The notes under the pieces are model-generated. The model searched no databases, was not told where the DNA came from, and saw only the letters and a list, made by a program, of their open reading frames with translations. From Pseudomonas fluorescens HK44 (lineage in GTDB: Bacteria; Pseudomonadota; Gammaproteobacteria; Pseudomonadales; Pseudomonadaceae): a stretch of DNA of 64,000 nt. Shown here in pieces: positions 26,740 through 35,455 of the stretch. Position numbers and translations under genes: made by a program. Location of the stretch: positions 1,302,001 through 1,366,000 of the forward strand of contig NZ_AFOY02000015.1 in NCBI RefSeq assembly GCF_000217955.3. The letters run 5' to 3'. The stretch's first letter is position 1, and each line of letters opens with the position of its first letter.

Positions 26740-27549
26740 ATGATCGGCAGCGTCAGCAGTAACTCCAGCTATACCAGCGCCACCAGTGCGGCCTATGCCG
26801 CCCGCCTCCAGCAGCGTCAGAAAGAACTGTTCGCCAAGCTCGACACCAATGGCGACGGAACCGTTTCCAAAGATGAACTGAACACCGCCCTGGCGAAGAA
26901 AAGCGACAGCCGCGTACTGAACAGCCTGAGCCAGCAATTCAGCAGCCTGGACGCCGATAACAGCGGTGGTCTGAGCAGCGAAGAAATGGCGGCCATGGCA
27001 CCGCCGGCACGCCCCACCGACAATCAACCGCCCAGCACGGAACTGGCCGACGCAATGCTCAGTCTGCTGGACAGCAACGGTAATGGCGGCATCAGCAGCG
27101 ACGAGCTGAGCGCGGGCCTGACAAAAGCCGGCAGCACTGCCGACAGCAAGAGCCTGTTCGCCGCGCTGGACACGAACAACGACGGGACCGTGAGCAAGGA
27201 CGAGCTGGTTGCCGCCCTCACACCACAACAGCCGTCGCAGCAACTGTCCAGCCAGTCGTTGTTTGGTCAGCTCGACACGAATGGTGATGGCAGTATCAGC
27301 GCCAGCGAACTGAACAGCGCCCTGGCCGGAAGTTCGTCCACCTGCGACACCAGCAGCACCAGCAGCACCAGCACCAGCAATAGCACAGCCCTACTCACGG
27401 CGCTGCAAACAGGCAGCAGCCAAACCACCGGCACCATCGATCAAAACGCCGTCGCCGAGGCCTTGAGCAAGTTGATCGTCAGCATGAACCAGCAGTACTC
27501 GCAGACCAATACGCAGAGCTCAAGCACAAACTTGAGCGCAGCGGCCTGA
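26740..27549 (+). CDS. EF-hand calcium-binding protein, XopAW-like
   Basis: 269 residues with five canonical EF-hand loops: 35-46 (DTNGDGTVSKDE), 71-82, 111-122, 144-155 and 179-190 (DTNGDGSISASE). There is no Sec signal peptide; the N-terminus is Ser/Thr-rich (MIGSVSSNSSYTSATSAAYA) and the C-terminus is Ser/Thr/Gln-rich. From memory this layout matches a family named after the Xanthomonas effector XopAW, but no type III secretion genes are in the window, so an effector role is not implied. GGGAG precedes the ATG. It lies 111 bp after the two-component genes, on the same strand. Confidence 0.85.
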   Translation: MIGSVSSNSSYTSATSAAYAARLQQRQKELFAKLDTNGDGTVSKDELNTALAKKSDSRVLNSLSQQFSSLDADNSGGLSSEEMAAMAPPARPTDNQPPSTELADAMLSLLDSNGNGGISSDELSAGLTKAGSTADSKSLFAALDTNNDGTVSKDELVAALTPQQPSQQLSSQSLFGQLDTNGDGSISASELNSALAGSSSTCDTSSTSSTSTSNSTALLTALQTGSSQTTGTIDQNAVAEALSKLIVSMNQQYSQTNTQSSSTNLSAAA

Positions 27550-27569
27550 AGCTATTGATCCCGTAACCT

Positions 27570-27597
27570 GTGGTGAGGGGGCAGGCCCCCTCACCAC
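27570..27597. terminator. GC-rich hairpin between convergent genes
   Basis: A perfect 13-bp stem GTGGTGAGGGGGC/GCCCCCTCACCAC with a 2-base loop, between the EF-hand gene and the convergent permease gene. It has no T-tract; it may act as a bidirectional terminator or be a relic REP. Confidence 0.55.
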
Positions 27598-27603
27598 AAT
27601 TGA

Positions 27604-28656
27604 TCAGCGTTTTTCTTCAACCCGCGCCTGACTGTTACTCCAGTCGATCAACAGGCTGTACGCCACGGCCAACAAGGTCGGGCCGATGAACAGCCCGATA
27701 AAGCCAAAGGCGATCAACCCGCCAAACACCCCAAGCAGCACGATCACCAGCGGCAAGTTTCCGCCACGGCTGATCAGGTAGGGTTTGAGTACGTTGTCGA
27801 CGCCGCTGATGATGAACGTACCCCAAATGCCGAGGAACACCGCCATGCCGTACTCGCCCTTCCAGGCCAGCCAGGCAGTGGCCGGAATCCACACCAGTGG
27901 CGGGCCCATGGGGATCAGGCTGAGCAGGAACGTGACGATACCCAGCACCAGCGCGCCCGGAATACCGGCAATCAGGAAGCCGATCAGCGCCAGGATCGCC
28001 TGGGCAGCGGCGGTGCCGATGACCCCGTTGACCACCCGCTGCACCGTTCCGGCGACCAGCTCGATGTAATAACCGGCACGCTCTCCGATCAGCCGTTCCA
28101 GCAGACGGTGAGCAAACATCGCCAACCGTGGGCCGTCCCGATAGAAAAAGAACACGAACACGATGCTCAACGTCAGCTCGAGAATCCCACCGCCGATCTG
28201 CGCACTGCGCGCCAGCAACCAGTTGCCGACTTGCCCCATATAGGGTTTGACCGCCAGCATCAGCGCCGCGCCTTGCTGGTCAATGCTGTTCCATATTCCT
28301 ACCAGCCGCTCACCCACCACCGGAACCCCGGCCAGCCACACCGGTGCTTCCGGCAAACCTTCAACCTGCACGTCCTTGATGAACGCCACGGCATCGCGCA
28401 CATGATCAGCCAGGTTGAAGCCGAGCCACACCAACGGCACCGCCACCAGCACCATCCAGCCCAGCGTGAGCAATGCCGCCGCGAGGGATTCGCGCCCCTT
28501 GAGCCCGCGGGTCAGCAAGCGCATCAGCGGCCAACTGGCGAACGCCAGCACCGCGCCCCAGAACAGCGCTGACCAAAAGGGCGCCATCACCCAGAAACTG
28601 GCACCGAACAACACCAGGAGCAGGATCTGCACCAACAGTCGATCGTTATTGAGCAT
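27604..28656 (-). CDS. AI-2E-family transporter (PerM/YdiK-like)
   Basis: 350 residues with about eight membrane helices in the arrangement of the AI-2E transporter superfamily: paired N-terminal helices, a central soluble segment (about 90-140), then FFYRDGPRL and the C-terminal helical block with GVDNVLKPYLISRGGNLPL and FIGPTLLAVAYSL. The family includes AI-2 exporters, Na+/H+ antiporters and permeases of unknown substrate; this one cannot be assigned further. Confidence 0.88.
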   Translation of the reverse strand: MLNNDRLLVQILLLVLFGASFWVMAPFWSALFWGAVLAFASWPLMRLLTRGLKGRESLAAALLTLGWMVLVAVPLVWLGFNLADHVRDAVAFIKDVQVEGLPEAPVWLAGVPVVGERLVGIWNSIDQQGAALMLAVKPYMGQVGNWLLARSAQIGGGILELTLSIVFVFFFYRDGPRLAMFAHRLLERLIGERAGYYIELVAGTVQRVVNGVIGTAAAQAILALIGFLIAGIPGALVLGIVTFLLSLIPMGPPLVWIPATAWLAWKGEYGMAVFLGIWGTFIISGVDNVLKPYLISRGGNLPLVIVLLGVFGGLIAFGFIGLFIGPTLLAVAYSLLIDWSNSQARVEEKR

Positions 28657-28729
28657 GAAAAATCTCGAGCAAAGTCAACCAACAAAAATTAGGCGAACGG
28701 CCAATGGCACGTTCGCCAAGGGGAAAAGC

Positions 28730-29536
28730 CTAGCGCAGAAACTCGATGTGCAGACCCGTCGCCTGCACGTTGCCAAGCTCCATCCGTGCTGCACGCACGC
28801 CTTGCCCGACCAGCGCCTGACGCCAGGCTTCGGCATTGGCTCCGGAAACACTGACGCGCAAGGTCGTATCGAGGTTCAAGCCGCGCGACAGCAAAGTCAG
28901 CCAAACCGCTTGCGGATCGCCAGTCAGTCGCGGCAGGTCCAGCACGCCGGTGTCCTTGAGCTGACGCAACAGGGTCGCCGAGGTCGGCAACAACTCGCCC
29001 AATGGCGTACTGGCGTCGAACTGTTCGACGTGCAGATAGGCTTTTCGATTGCCGCGAGTGATGCTGTAAAGCGCCAACAGCGAGTTGTCCTGCGGTGCCG
29101 CAAGTCGCAGCAGCAGATAAGCCTGTTGATCGTCGGCGCCATAGAGTTTGGCGTTGCCGAACACTTGATTGGCCCACAGGCTGCTTTCGCCGCAATCGCG
29201 GGCCTGGCACCAGAACAACAGTTCGGCGCCCTGCTTCTGCAAGGCTTCGCGAGCGGCGGTAAAGGCCTCGGTGGACGAATGCTCCGGCGGCAACTCGTAG
29301 GTCACCGAGGTCACTTTTCCGCGGGCACTGACCTGGCCATCGAAACGCAATTGACCGCTGATTTTGCGGATCGAGCCCATGGGGTAGATCCGTTCAAGCT
29401 CGGCAGCCGGGCGATAGTCGACGATCTGCGCATCGGCCAGACGCGGCACCAGCGGTAAATCGTGACTTCCCGGTACATCGGCGGCAAACACCAGCGAACT
29501 GAAACACCCCAGCCCCAACAAACAGATCAAGCGCAT
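28730..29536 (-). CDS. DUF4892-type periplasmic protein
   Basis: 268 residues from ATG 29536 with AAGG upstream. A Sec signal peptide (MRLICLLGLGCFSSLVFA, cleavage before ADVPGS) precedes a region resembling the DUF4892 family of Pseudomonas, with two cysteines (LLFWCQARDCGESS) that could form a disulfide or bind metal. Function unknown. It starts 24 bases after the stop codon of the GST gene, so the two are likely cotranscribed. Confidence 0.8.
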   Translation of the reverse strand: MRLICLLGLGCFSSLVFAADVPGSHDLPLVPRLADAQIVDYRPAAELERIYPMGSIRKISGQLRFDGQVSARGKVTSVTYELPPEHSSTEAFTAAREALQKQGAELLFWCQARDCGESSLWANQVFGNAKLYGADDQQAYLLLRLAAPQDNSLLALYSITRGNRKAYLHVEQFDASTPLGELLPTSATLLRQLKDTGVLDLPRLTGDPQAVWLTLLSRGLNLDTTLRVSVSGANAEAWRQALVGQGVRAARMELGNVQATGLHIEFLR

Positions 29537-29559
29537 GCTGTTCAACCTTGAAGGTACTC

Positions 29560-30219
29560 TCATCGGATCAGCATGGCCTGAGCGCCTTTGACGACATTCG
29601 CGTCGTCGTTACGCGGCGGAATCTGCAAACCACGCTGCACCGCCGGGCGAGCTTCCATCGCCGCCATCCAGCGTTGCAAGGCGGGTAAACCGTCTACCGA
29701 AACGCCCGACCATTCATGACCACGGACCCACGGATAAGTGGCGATGTCAGCAATGCTGTAGTCATCGGCCAGGTACTCGACAGTTTCCAGACGCGTGTTC
29801 AGCACTTCATACAAACGCCGGGTTTCATGCTGATAGCGGTCGATGGCGCCCTGAAGCTTTTCCGGGAAGTAACGGAAAAACACGTTGGCCTGCCCCTGCA
29901 TCGGTCCGATGCCCCCCATCTGGAACATCAGCCACTGGATCACCACCGAACGCCCTTTCGGGTCCTTGGGCAGCAGTTTTCCGCTCAGTTCAGCCAGGTA
30001 GATGAGAATCGCGCCGGATTCGAACACGGCGAAATCACCGTTGTCCCGATCGACAATCGCCGGAATCCGGCCATTGGGATTGATCTTGAGAAACGCTGGA
30101 GCCTTTTGTTCCTTTTTGTCGAAACTCAGGACATGCACCGTGTAGGGCATGCCGAGTTCCTCGAGCACGATAGAGACCTTGTGGCCATTCGGAGTCGCAG
30201 CGGTGTAGAGATCTATCAT
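29560..30219 (-). CDS. Glutathione S-transferase, Nu-class/YfcG-like
   Basis: 219 residues. The thioredoxin-fold N-terminal domain starts MIDLYTAATPNGHKVSIVLEE. TPNGHKV is the Thr/Asn glutathione-activating motif of YfcG/YghU (Nu-class) enzymes, which reduce disulfides with glutathione. FESGAILIYLAE is the glutathione-binding ES pair, and the C-terminal helical domain has YSIADIATYPWV. The ATG at 30219 has a GGGGAG site. It lies in a minus-strand run with two alpha/beta hydrolase genes upstream. Confidence 0.92.
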   Translation of the reverse strand: MIDLYTAATPNGHKVSIVLEELGMPYTVHVLSFDKKEQKAPAFLKINPNGRIPAIVDRDNGDFAVFESGAILIYLAELSGKLLPKDPKGRSVVIQWLMFQMGGIGPMQGQANVFFRYFPEKLQGAIDRYQHETRRLYEVLNTRLETVEYLADDYSIADIATYPWVRGHEWSGVSVDGLPALQRWMAAMEARPAVQRGLQIPPRNDDANVVKGAQAMLIR

Positions 30220-30269
30220 GGTTGTCTCCCCTTTCAACCCGCCCAGCCTCGACAGTTGCCCGCTGCAAG

Positions 30270-31121
30270 TCAAGGAACGGCGAAGAACCGATTGAAACAG
30301 TCTGCAACAAGGGCGGCGCCGGGCTCGTCATTCAGGTGCAAATGATGGCCGCCGGGCAGCTGTTCACGGCTAAAGGGTAGACGCTCCAGCAACTCTGGAT
30401 GTTTGGCGAGCATGCCGTCAGCGGCGACCACCAGTTGCGCAGGACAACTGATTCGCTGAACGAAGGACATCGCCTGTTCATCGGTCAGGCGCAGCGGAGA
30501 CGCCAGCGTCAGGCGACTGTCGGTGCGCCAGGTGTAGCCGCCCGGCACCGGCATCAACCCCCGCTGAGCGAGTAGTTCGGCGGCTTCACGACTGACTGCG
30601 ACCAGGCCTTTCATGCGGGCTTCGATGGCTCGATCCAGGGTGTTGTAGACCGGTTTGCGCTTTCCTAGCAGGTCGAGTTGCGCTTGCAGGGCCATGCCCA
30701 TGCGTTCGGCGGCGTTGTCGTGAGCGGCGGTAGGTGGAATCACCCCGTCGATCAGCGCCAGGTGCGTCACGCGCTCGGGCAAGGCACCGGCGAGTACCAC
30801 CGAAACGATTGCGCCCAAGGAATGGCCCAGCAGCGCAAAACGCTTCCAGCCCAACTGTTCAGCGACTCGCAACACATCGTGAGCGTAATCCCACAGCGCA
30901 TAACCGGCACCCAATGGCCGATGCCCGGAATGCCCGTGGCCGGCCATGTCCAGCGCGACAATGCGCAGCCCTTCAAGCTTCGGCGCCAGGCGCGAAAAGC
31001 TGTTGGCGTTGTCGAGCCAACCGTGCAAGGCAATCACCGGCAGACCGTCTTCCGGGCCGAACAGGTGCGCGGCCAATTCGATGTGCGGCAGGCTCAGGCG
31101 GACTTCTTCGACGCTGCTCAT
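30270..31121 (-). CDS. Alpha/beta hydrolase
   Basis: 283 residues. The oxyanion HGWLDNANSF, nucleophile elbow GHSLG (S101) and a late GGHHLH carrying the catalytic His define a canonical alpha/beta hydrolase. The ATG at 31121 overlaps the preceding gene's stop (ATGA) and has GGAG 6 bases upstream; the longer form starting at a TTG is less likely. The substrate is unknown; an ester is probable. Confidence 0.9.
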   Translation of the reverse strand: MSSVEEVRLSLPHIELAAHLFGPEDGLPVIALHGWLDNANSFSRLAPKLEGLRIVALDMAGHGHSGHRPLGAGYALWDYAHDVLRVAEQLGWKRFALLGHSLGAIVSVVLAGALPERVTHLALIDGVIPPTAAHDNAAERMGMALQAQLDLLGKRKPVYNTLDRAIEARMKGLVAVSREAAELLAQRGLMPVPGGYTWRTDSRLTLASPLRLTDEQAMSFVQRISCPAQLVVAADGMLAKHPELLERLPFSREQLPGGHHLHLNDEPGAALVADCFNRFFAVP

Positions 31122-31924
31122 GCGCAACTCCGCTCACTGCGCCCTTGCCAACGGCTGAACAGGTTTTTCAGCAAGGTTGCGGTGTCTTGCGGGCGCTCAA
31201 GGGGAAACATGTGGCCACCGGGCATCGTCAGTGACTCGCCTTGCGGCATACGACCCACGAAGCTTGCGTGATGGCGCATGACCACCCGGCTCTGCCGGCC
31301 ACGAACCACCGCCAGCGGTACTTTCAACTGGCGAGGACGACCTGGACTTGTGTGCGGAACGCCGCGGTAGATGCTGATCTCGGTGGCCGGATCAAAGCGC
31401 AGGCGCAGGCGATCACCTACCTTGTGCAGGCCGTGTTGCAAGTACGCATCGAGGCAGTCCGGATCGAAACCGCGAAACAGGGTTTTACCCGCAAAATAGC
31501 TGCGCGCCGATTCCAGGTCGGCGAACTCCTCGCGACGCCCCAACGTGCGGCCGGCTGGGGTCAAGCGGTCGATAAAGCCAAAACGCTTGGCCGCGCGAAT
31601 AACCCATTGATCTGGGCGGGTCAGTACCGGCGAATCCAGCATCACCACGCCGCGATACAGCTCCGGGCAACGCAGGGCCGCGTGCAGGTGCAAGACGCCA
31701 CCAAAGGAATGGCCAACGCCCCACACCGGCTCGGGTTGCTGTTTCAGGTGATGGATCAGCTCGTCCACCAGGTTGTGCCAGTTATCGTCAGCTGGAAACC
31801 GCGGGTCATGGGCGTGCTGCTGCAGATGCACAACCTGGTACTCCGGCGCCAGCGCGGCAAACAACTTGCCGTAGGTGCCTGAAGGAAAGCCATTGGCATG
31901 GGCGAAAAAGATCTGCTGCGGCAT
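31118..31924 (-). CDS. Alpha/beta hydrolase
   Basis: 268 residues. The N-terminus IFFAHANGFPSGTY is the oxyanion region of a subgroup in which HANG replaces HG; the elbow is GHSFGG (S73) and the late His is in GGHMFPLERP. It is the first gene of a coupled pair with the next hydrolase (4-bp overlap). It is probably an esterase or thioesterase; no substrate evidence. Confidence 0.9.
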   Translation of the reverse strand: MPQQIFFAHANGFPSGTYGKLFAALAPEYQVVHLQQHAHDPRFPADDNWHNLVDELIHHLKQQPEPVWGVGHSFGGVLHLHAALRCPELYRGVVMLDSPVLTRPDQWVIRAAKRFGFIDRLTPAGRTLGRREEFADLESARSYFAGKTLFRGFDPDCLDAYLQHGLHKVGDRLRLRFDPATEISIYRGVPHTSPGRPRQLKVPLAVVRGRQSRVVMRHHASFVGRMPQGESLTMPGGHMFPLERPQDTATLLKNLFSRWQGRSERSCA

Positions 31925-32054
31925 AACGGCGCGTCCATAAACGAAATCAAGTGTTGATTGTCCGTAAGACGCAACCTCACAGCAATGACCGTAACTGCCA
32001 GGAATGATGACAGTCAGGCCAAGGCCAGGGGCAATTCAGCCCCGTGCGAGCTGT

Positions 32055-32187
32055 TGTGGCGAGGGAGCTTGCTCCCGCTGGGGTGCGCAGCGCCCCCAAA
32101 ACCTGTGCTCGCATATCGACAGACACTCCACGTCAATCAGGTTTACGGCGGCTGCGCCACCGAGCGGGAGCAAGCTCCCTCGCCACA
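32055..32187. repeat. REPIN (TGTGGCGAGGGAGC type)
   Basis: Inverted REP pair TGTGGCGAGGGAGCTTGCTC and complement with about 80 bp between. It fills most of 31925-32225, where no gene is seen. Confidence 0.85.
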
Positions 32188-32225
32188 GTAAACCCTCTCG
32201 TCACCGAGTCTTACCCGGTAAAAAA

Positions 32226-32669
32226 TCAACGAGCCGGCGGTGTTTCACCCAGCGGCACCACCGCCATGGTCAACCGTGACACGCAGCTGGCCTTGCCTTC
32301 ATCGCTGCTCAAGCGAATATCCCAGACGTGCGTGGTGCGGCCGATGTGGATCGGCCTGGCCACCGCCGTTACCCGACCGCTGCGCAGACCGCGCAAGTGG
32401 TTGGCGTTGATTTCCAGCCCCACGCAATAAAATTTGCTGGCGTCGATGCACAGGAAGCTGGCCATGGAACCGACGGTTTCAGCCAGTACCACCGAGGCGC
32501 CGCCATGCAGCAAACCGTAGGGCTGGTGGGTGCGATGGTCGATGACCATGCTGGCGGTCAGAGACTGGTCATCAAACGCCTCGAAGCGTATATCCAGCAC
32601 TTCGCCGATGGTGTTTTTCTGAATCGCGTTCAACTGTTCAATGTTGGGAGCGGTACGCCACAGAGTCAT
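32226..32669 (-). CDS. Hotdog-fold acyl-CoA thioesterase (YdiI/PaaI-like)
   Basis: 147 residues. QPYGLLHGGASVVLAETVGS is the active-site helix of the 4HBT/PaaI group, with Glu as probable catalytic acid; GLEINANHL follows. It starts 30 bases after the stop of the acyl-CoA ligase gene, on the same strand, so ligase and thioesterase probably act on related CoA esters. Confidence 0.9.
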   Translation of the reverse strand: MTLWRTAPNIEQLNAIQKNTIGEVLDIRFEAFDDQSLTASMVIDHRTHQPYGLLHGGASVVLAETVGSMASFLCIDASKFYCVGLEINANHLRGLRSGRVTAVARPIHIGRTTHVWDIRLSSDEGKASCVSRLTMAVVPLGETPPAR

Positions 32670-32699
32670 CGCTGCATCCTTCGTTGGTTTTATTTCGGG

Positions 32700-34367
32700 T
32701 CAATCCTGCCACAGCACGGCTTCGCTGCGTGCACTCCATTCTTCAAACTGCGCGCCATACACGGCCTCGATCACGTTGCGCTTGATCTTCAAGGTCGGCG
32801 TGAGAAAACCGTTTTCCACCGCCCAGCTGTCTTTGACCACCACCAGCTGACGCAGGCGTTCGTGTTTATCAAGGGCACCGTTGACCTCGTCGAGCAAGCT
32901 TTCCAGGCTCGATTGCAAGGCATTGCGCGCCACGCTGGCGGCGTCCTGCAAACCCACTGCCGAGAGCACGCACAGCCCCAGTGGCGCACTCAGGCCGTCG
33001 CCAACCACACACACCTGCTCGATGCGTGAATGTACTGCCAGACGGTTTTCAATCGGCGCCGGTGCGACGTACTTACCCTTGCTGGTCTTGAAGATTTCCT
33101 TGAGCCGCCCGGTCAGGCGCAAGTTGCCTTCGGCGTCTTGCTCGCCCTTGTCACCGGTGCGCAGAAAGCCGTCCTCGGTGATCGTCTCGGCGGTTTTCTG
33201 CGGCTCCTTGAAATAGCCGAGCATGGTCGCGCCACTGCGCACCAGCACCTCACCCGAATCCTCGATCCGCACCTCTACCTCCGGGCACGGCTGGCCGATC
33301 CAGCCAGGTTTATTCTGGCCCCGCCGGCAAATATGGGAATAGCCGCAATTTTCGGTCATGCCGTAAACCTCAAGCACCTCCAGTCCAAGGCGCTGATACC
33401 AATGCAGCAACGCTGGCGGCACCGGCGCGGCGCCCGACAAGGCAATGCGCAAGGCATCCAGCCCCAGACCTGCAAGCACCTTGTGCCCGACCCGCCTGCC
33501 GATGATCGGCAAGCCAAGGAGAAAATCCAGGCGCTTTGCCGCAATCCTGCTGTACACGCCCATCTGGAATTTGCTCCAGATGCGCGGCACGCCGAACAGC
33601 GCCGTGGGTCGCGCGCGCTGCAAATCGGTGAGAAACGTGTCGAGGCTTTCAGCAAAAAAAACCGTTTGCCCGGTGTAGATCGACGCCAGCTCGACAAACA
33701 TCCGCTCGGCGACGTGGCACAGCGGCAGGTACGACAACAACCGATCCGACTCATTCAGACCAAACAACTGCGTGCCGTGAGTCGTGGCGAAGCCCAGGTT
33801 GCCGAAGCTGTGCATCACGCCTTTGGGCAAACCGGTGGTGCCGGAAGTGTAGATAATCGTCGCCAACTGGTCGGCGTCGGGCGCTGGGTCGTCCTGAATC
33901 GGTGAACTGCGTTGCAGGTCGGCCCAACTGAAATCGAAGTCACCCGCTGGACACAACGGTAGACTGATGGTCGGCAGACCGGCGCTGATGCCCCTGGACA
34001 TGCCCGGCCAATCGTCCAGTTTGCCGATGAACACCAACGCGGCTTCCGAGTGTTCGAGCACCTGGGCCACCGAATCGGCGGTAAGGTTGGGGTACAACGG
34101 GACGCAGACATGCCCGGCCATCCAGATCGCCAGGTCGGCAATGATCCAGTGCGCGCAGTTTTTCGAGATCAGTGCAATGTGGCTGCCTTGAGGCAGTTCC
34201 CGGGCGCGTAGCCAATGAGCGGCACACCGCGCCTGATGGCCGACGTCGGCCCAGGTCAGCGTCTCGACCTGGCCACCGCCCATCGGCTGGACCAGAAAGC
34301 GCTGGCGGGGATGGCGAGCTTCACGCTCGTAGAACACTTGCAGCGGCAAACGAAAAGCGGCGGACAT
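32700..34367 (-). CDS. Long-chain acyl-CoA synthetase-like AMP-binding enzyme
   Basis: 555 residues from ATG 34367 (AGGAGC upstream). ANL-superfamily motifs: P-loop YTSGTTGLPKGVMHS, YGMTENCGYS, LRTGDKGEQD and a C-terminal GKYVAP segment with the adenylation lysine region. It activates a fatty or carboxylic acid through an acyl-AMP to the CoA ester. Probably in one operon with the thioesterase downstream. Confidence 0.92.
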   Translation of the reverse strand: MSAAFRLPLQVFYEREARHPRQRFLVQPMGGGQVETLTWADVGHQARCAAHWLRARELPQGSHIALISKNCAHWIIADLAIWMAGHVCVPLYPNLTADSVAQVLEHSEAALVFIGKLDDWPGMSRGISAGLPTISLPLCPAGDFDFSWADLQRSSPIQDDPAPDADQLATIIYTSGTTGLPKGVMHSFGNLGFATTHGTQLFGLNESDRLLSYLPLCHVAERMFVELASIYTGQTVFFAESLDTFLTDLQRARPTALFGVPRIWSKFQMGVYSRIAAKRLDFLLGLPIIGRRVGHKVLAGLGLDALRIALSGAAPVPPALLHWYQRLGLEVLEVYGMTENCGYSHICRRGQNKPGWIGQPCPEVEVRIEDSGEVLVRSGATMLGYFKEPQKTAETITEDGFLRTGDKGEQDAEGNLRLTGRLKEIFKTSKGKYVAPAPIENRLAVHSRIEQVCVVGDGLSAPLGLCVLSAVGLQDAASVARNALQSSLESLLDEVNGALDKHERLRQLVVVKDSWAVENGFLTPTLKIKRNVIEAVYGAQFEEWSARSEAVLWQD

Positions 34368-34471
34368 GCGATGCGCTCCTTTTTGTTCGATGTGGCGGCA
34401 AGCGTAGCCAACCAAGCAGTTGCTTGGTTGGCTATTTCATACAAAAAATCAAGAGAACAACACGGTCGCTC

Positions 34472-34601
34472 TGTGGCGAGGGAGCTTGCTCCCGCTGGGT
34501 CGCGCAGCGTCCCTAAAACCGGCACCTCGGTTTGTCAGGTTGATTTACGACTGCTTCGCCCGAGCGCGGACCGGCCGGCGGGAGCAAGCTCCCTCGCCAC
34601 A
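34472..34601. repeat. REPIN (TGTGGCGAGGGAGC type)
   Basis: Inverted REP pair of the same class as 32055-32187, with about 80 bp between arms, in the gap between the ligase start and sixA. Confidence 0.85.
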
Positions 34602-34630
34602 TCAAGCATTATCACCACATAGATTGTGTG

Positions 34631-35080
34631 CTAGGGGTTCTTGACGCTATTGAGCGTCATGCCCCCGGCCAGCGGCAAATCAGCTTCAAGCTCAGCCAGG
34701 CTGGCAGTGCTCATCGGCTGCGGAGCACGCAAATGGCCATGCTGCAACAAGCCGATCAAGCTCCCCACCAGCGGGTTATGGCTGACCAGCAGGACGTTAT
34801 CCGCCGAGTCGAGCTGATCGACGACAGTCAACGGATTACTGTCTGGCCGCAGCCATGCCTCGGTGCGGATCTCCGGCTCAAAACCCAGCACCTCACGCAC
34901 CAACTGTGCGGTTTGCTGCGCCCGCACATACGGGCTGGCGATGATCGCCTGAATCGGCTGGCCGATCAGTTGCGCGGCACTGCGCAGCACTTCTTCGCGG
35001 CCATGTGCAGTCAACTCCCGCTCAGCATCGCTACGGGCGTGAGACTCGGCTTCACCATGACGCAACACCCAGACTTTCAT
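34631..35080 (-). CDS. sixA: Phosphohistidine phosphatase SixA
   Basis: 149 residues of the histidine phosphatase branch: LRHGEA with H8 as phospho-acceptor and VSHNPLVG with the second His. SixA removes phosphate from histidine phosphotransfer proteins or PtsO/Npr. The ATG overlaps the stop of the DUF4389 gene (ATGA), completing a gpsA-DUF4389-sixA operon. Confidence 0.93.
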   Translation of the reverse strand: MKVWVLRHGEAESHARSDAERELTAHGREEVLRSAAQLIGQPIQAIIASPYVRAQQTAQLVREVLGFEPEIRTEAWLRPDSNPLTVVDQLDSADNVLLVSHNPLVGSLIGLLQHGHLRAPQPMSTASLAELEADLPLAGGMTLNSVKNP

Positions 35081-35424
35081 AGTTTCGGCTCCTCATCACG
35101 GGCCGGATGCGGCGCTGGCGGTACGGCGTGCGGAGCCTCGCCTTCCGGAGTACGCGGGGTTGGCCAATCGGCGAATGGCCACGGTTTCTGGTCGCTGTGA
35201 AAACTGCCGAAGCGGCCGATCTGCGCCAGGAACTGGCTGAGGCTGTCACCGAAGTTCATCAGGCCGGCGTTCGGTGCCCCGTAGATCAACCGATAGATGA
35301 GCTGCACCAGCACCACGGCGCCAAGGATAAATTGCGCAACTTGCCAGACCAGCACGTACACCAGCATCCACAGCACGCGCAGCAGGATGGATTCGTACTT
35401 GGCTGCTACTTTTGGATCGTTCAT
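35077..35424 (-). CDS. DUF4389 membrane protein
   Basis: 115 residues from ATG 35424. One strong membrane segment (LLRVLWMLVYVLVWQVAQFILGA split over residues 14-36, perhaps two helices), then LIYGAPNAGLMNFGDSLSQFL and a proline-rich tail. It fits DUF4389; function unknown. It is coupled to sixA by a 4-bp overlap and follows gpsA by 31 bases. Confidence 0.85.
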   Translation of the reverse strand: MNDPKVAAKYESILLRVLWMLVYVLVWQVAQFILGAVVLVQLIYRLIYGAPNAGLMNFGDSLSQFLAQIGRFGSFHSDQKPWPFADWPTPRTPEGEAPHAVPPAPHPARDEEPKL

Positions 35425-35455
35425 GTCTCGCTCCCTGCCCCTGTCAATGGGGTAC

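Noticed and set aside
26740..27549. EF-hand protein as a type III effector
   Set aside because: Resemblance to XopAW is only at family level and no secretion genes are present; kept as a calcium-binding protein.
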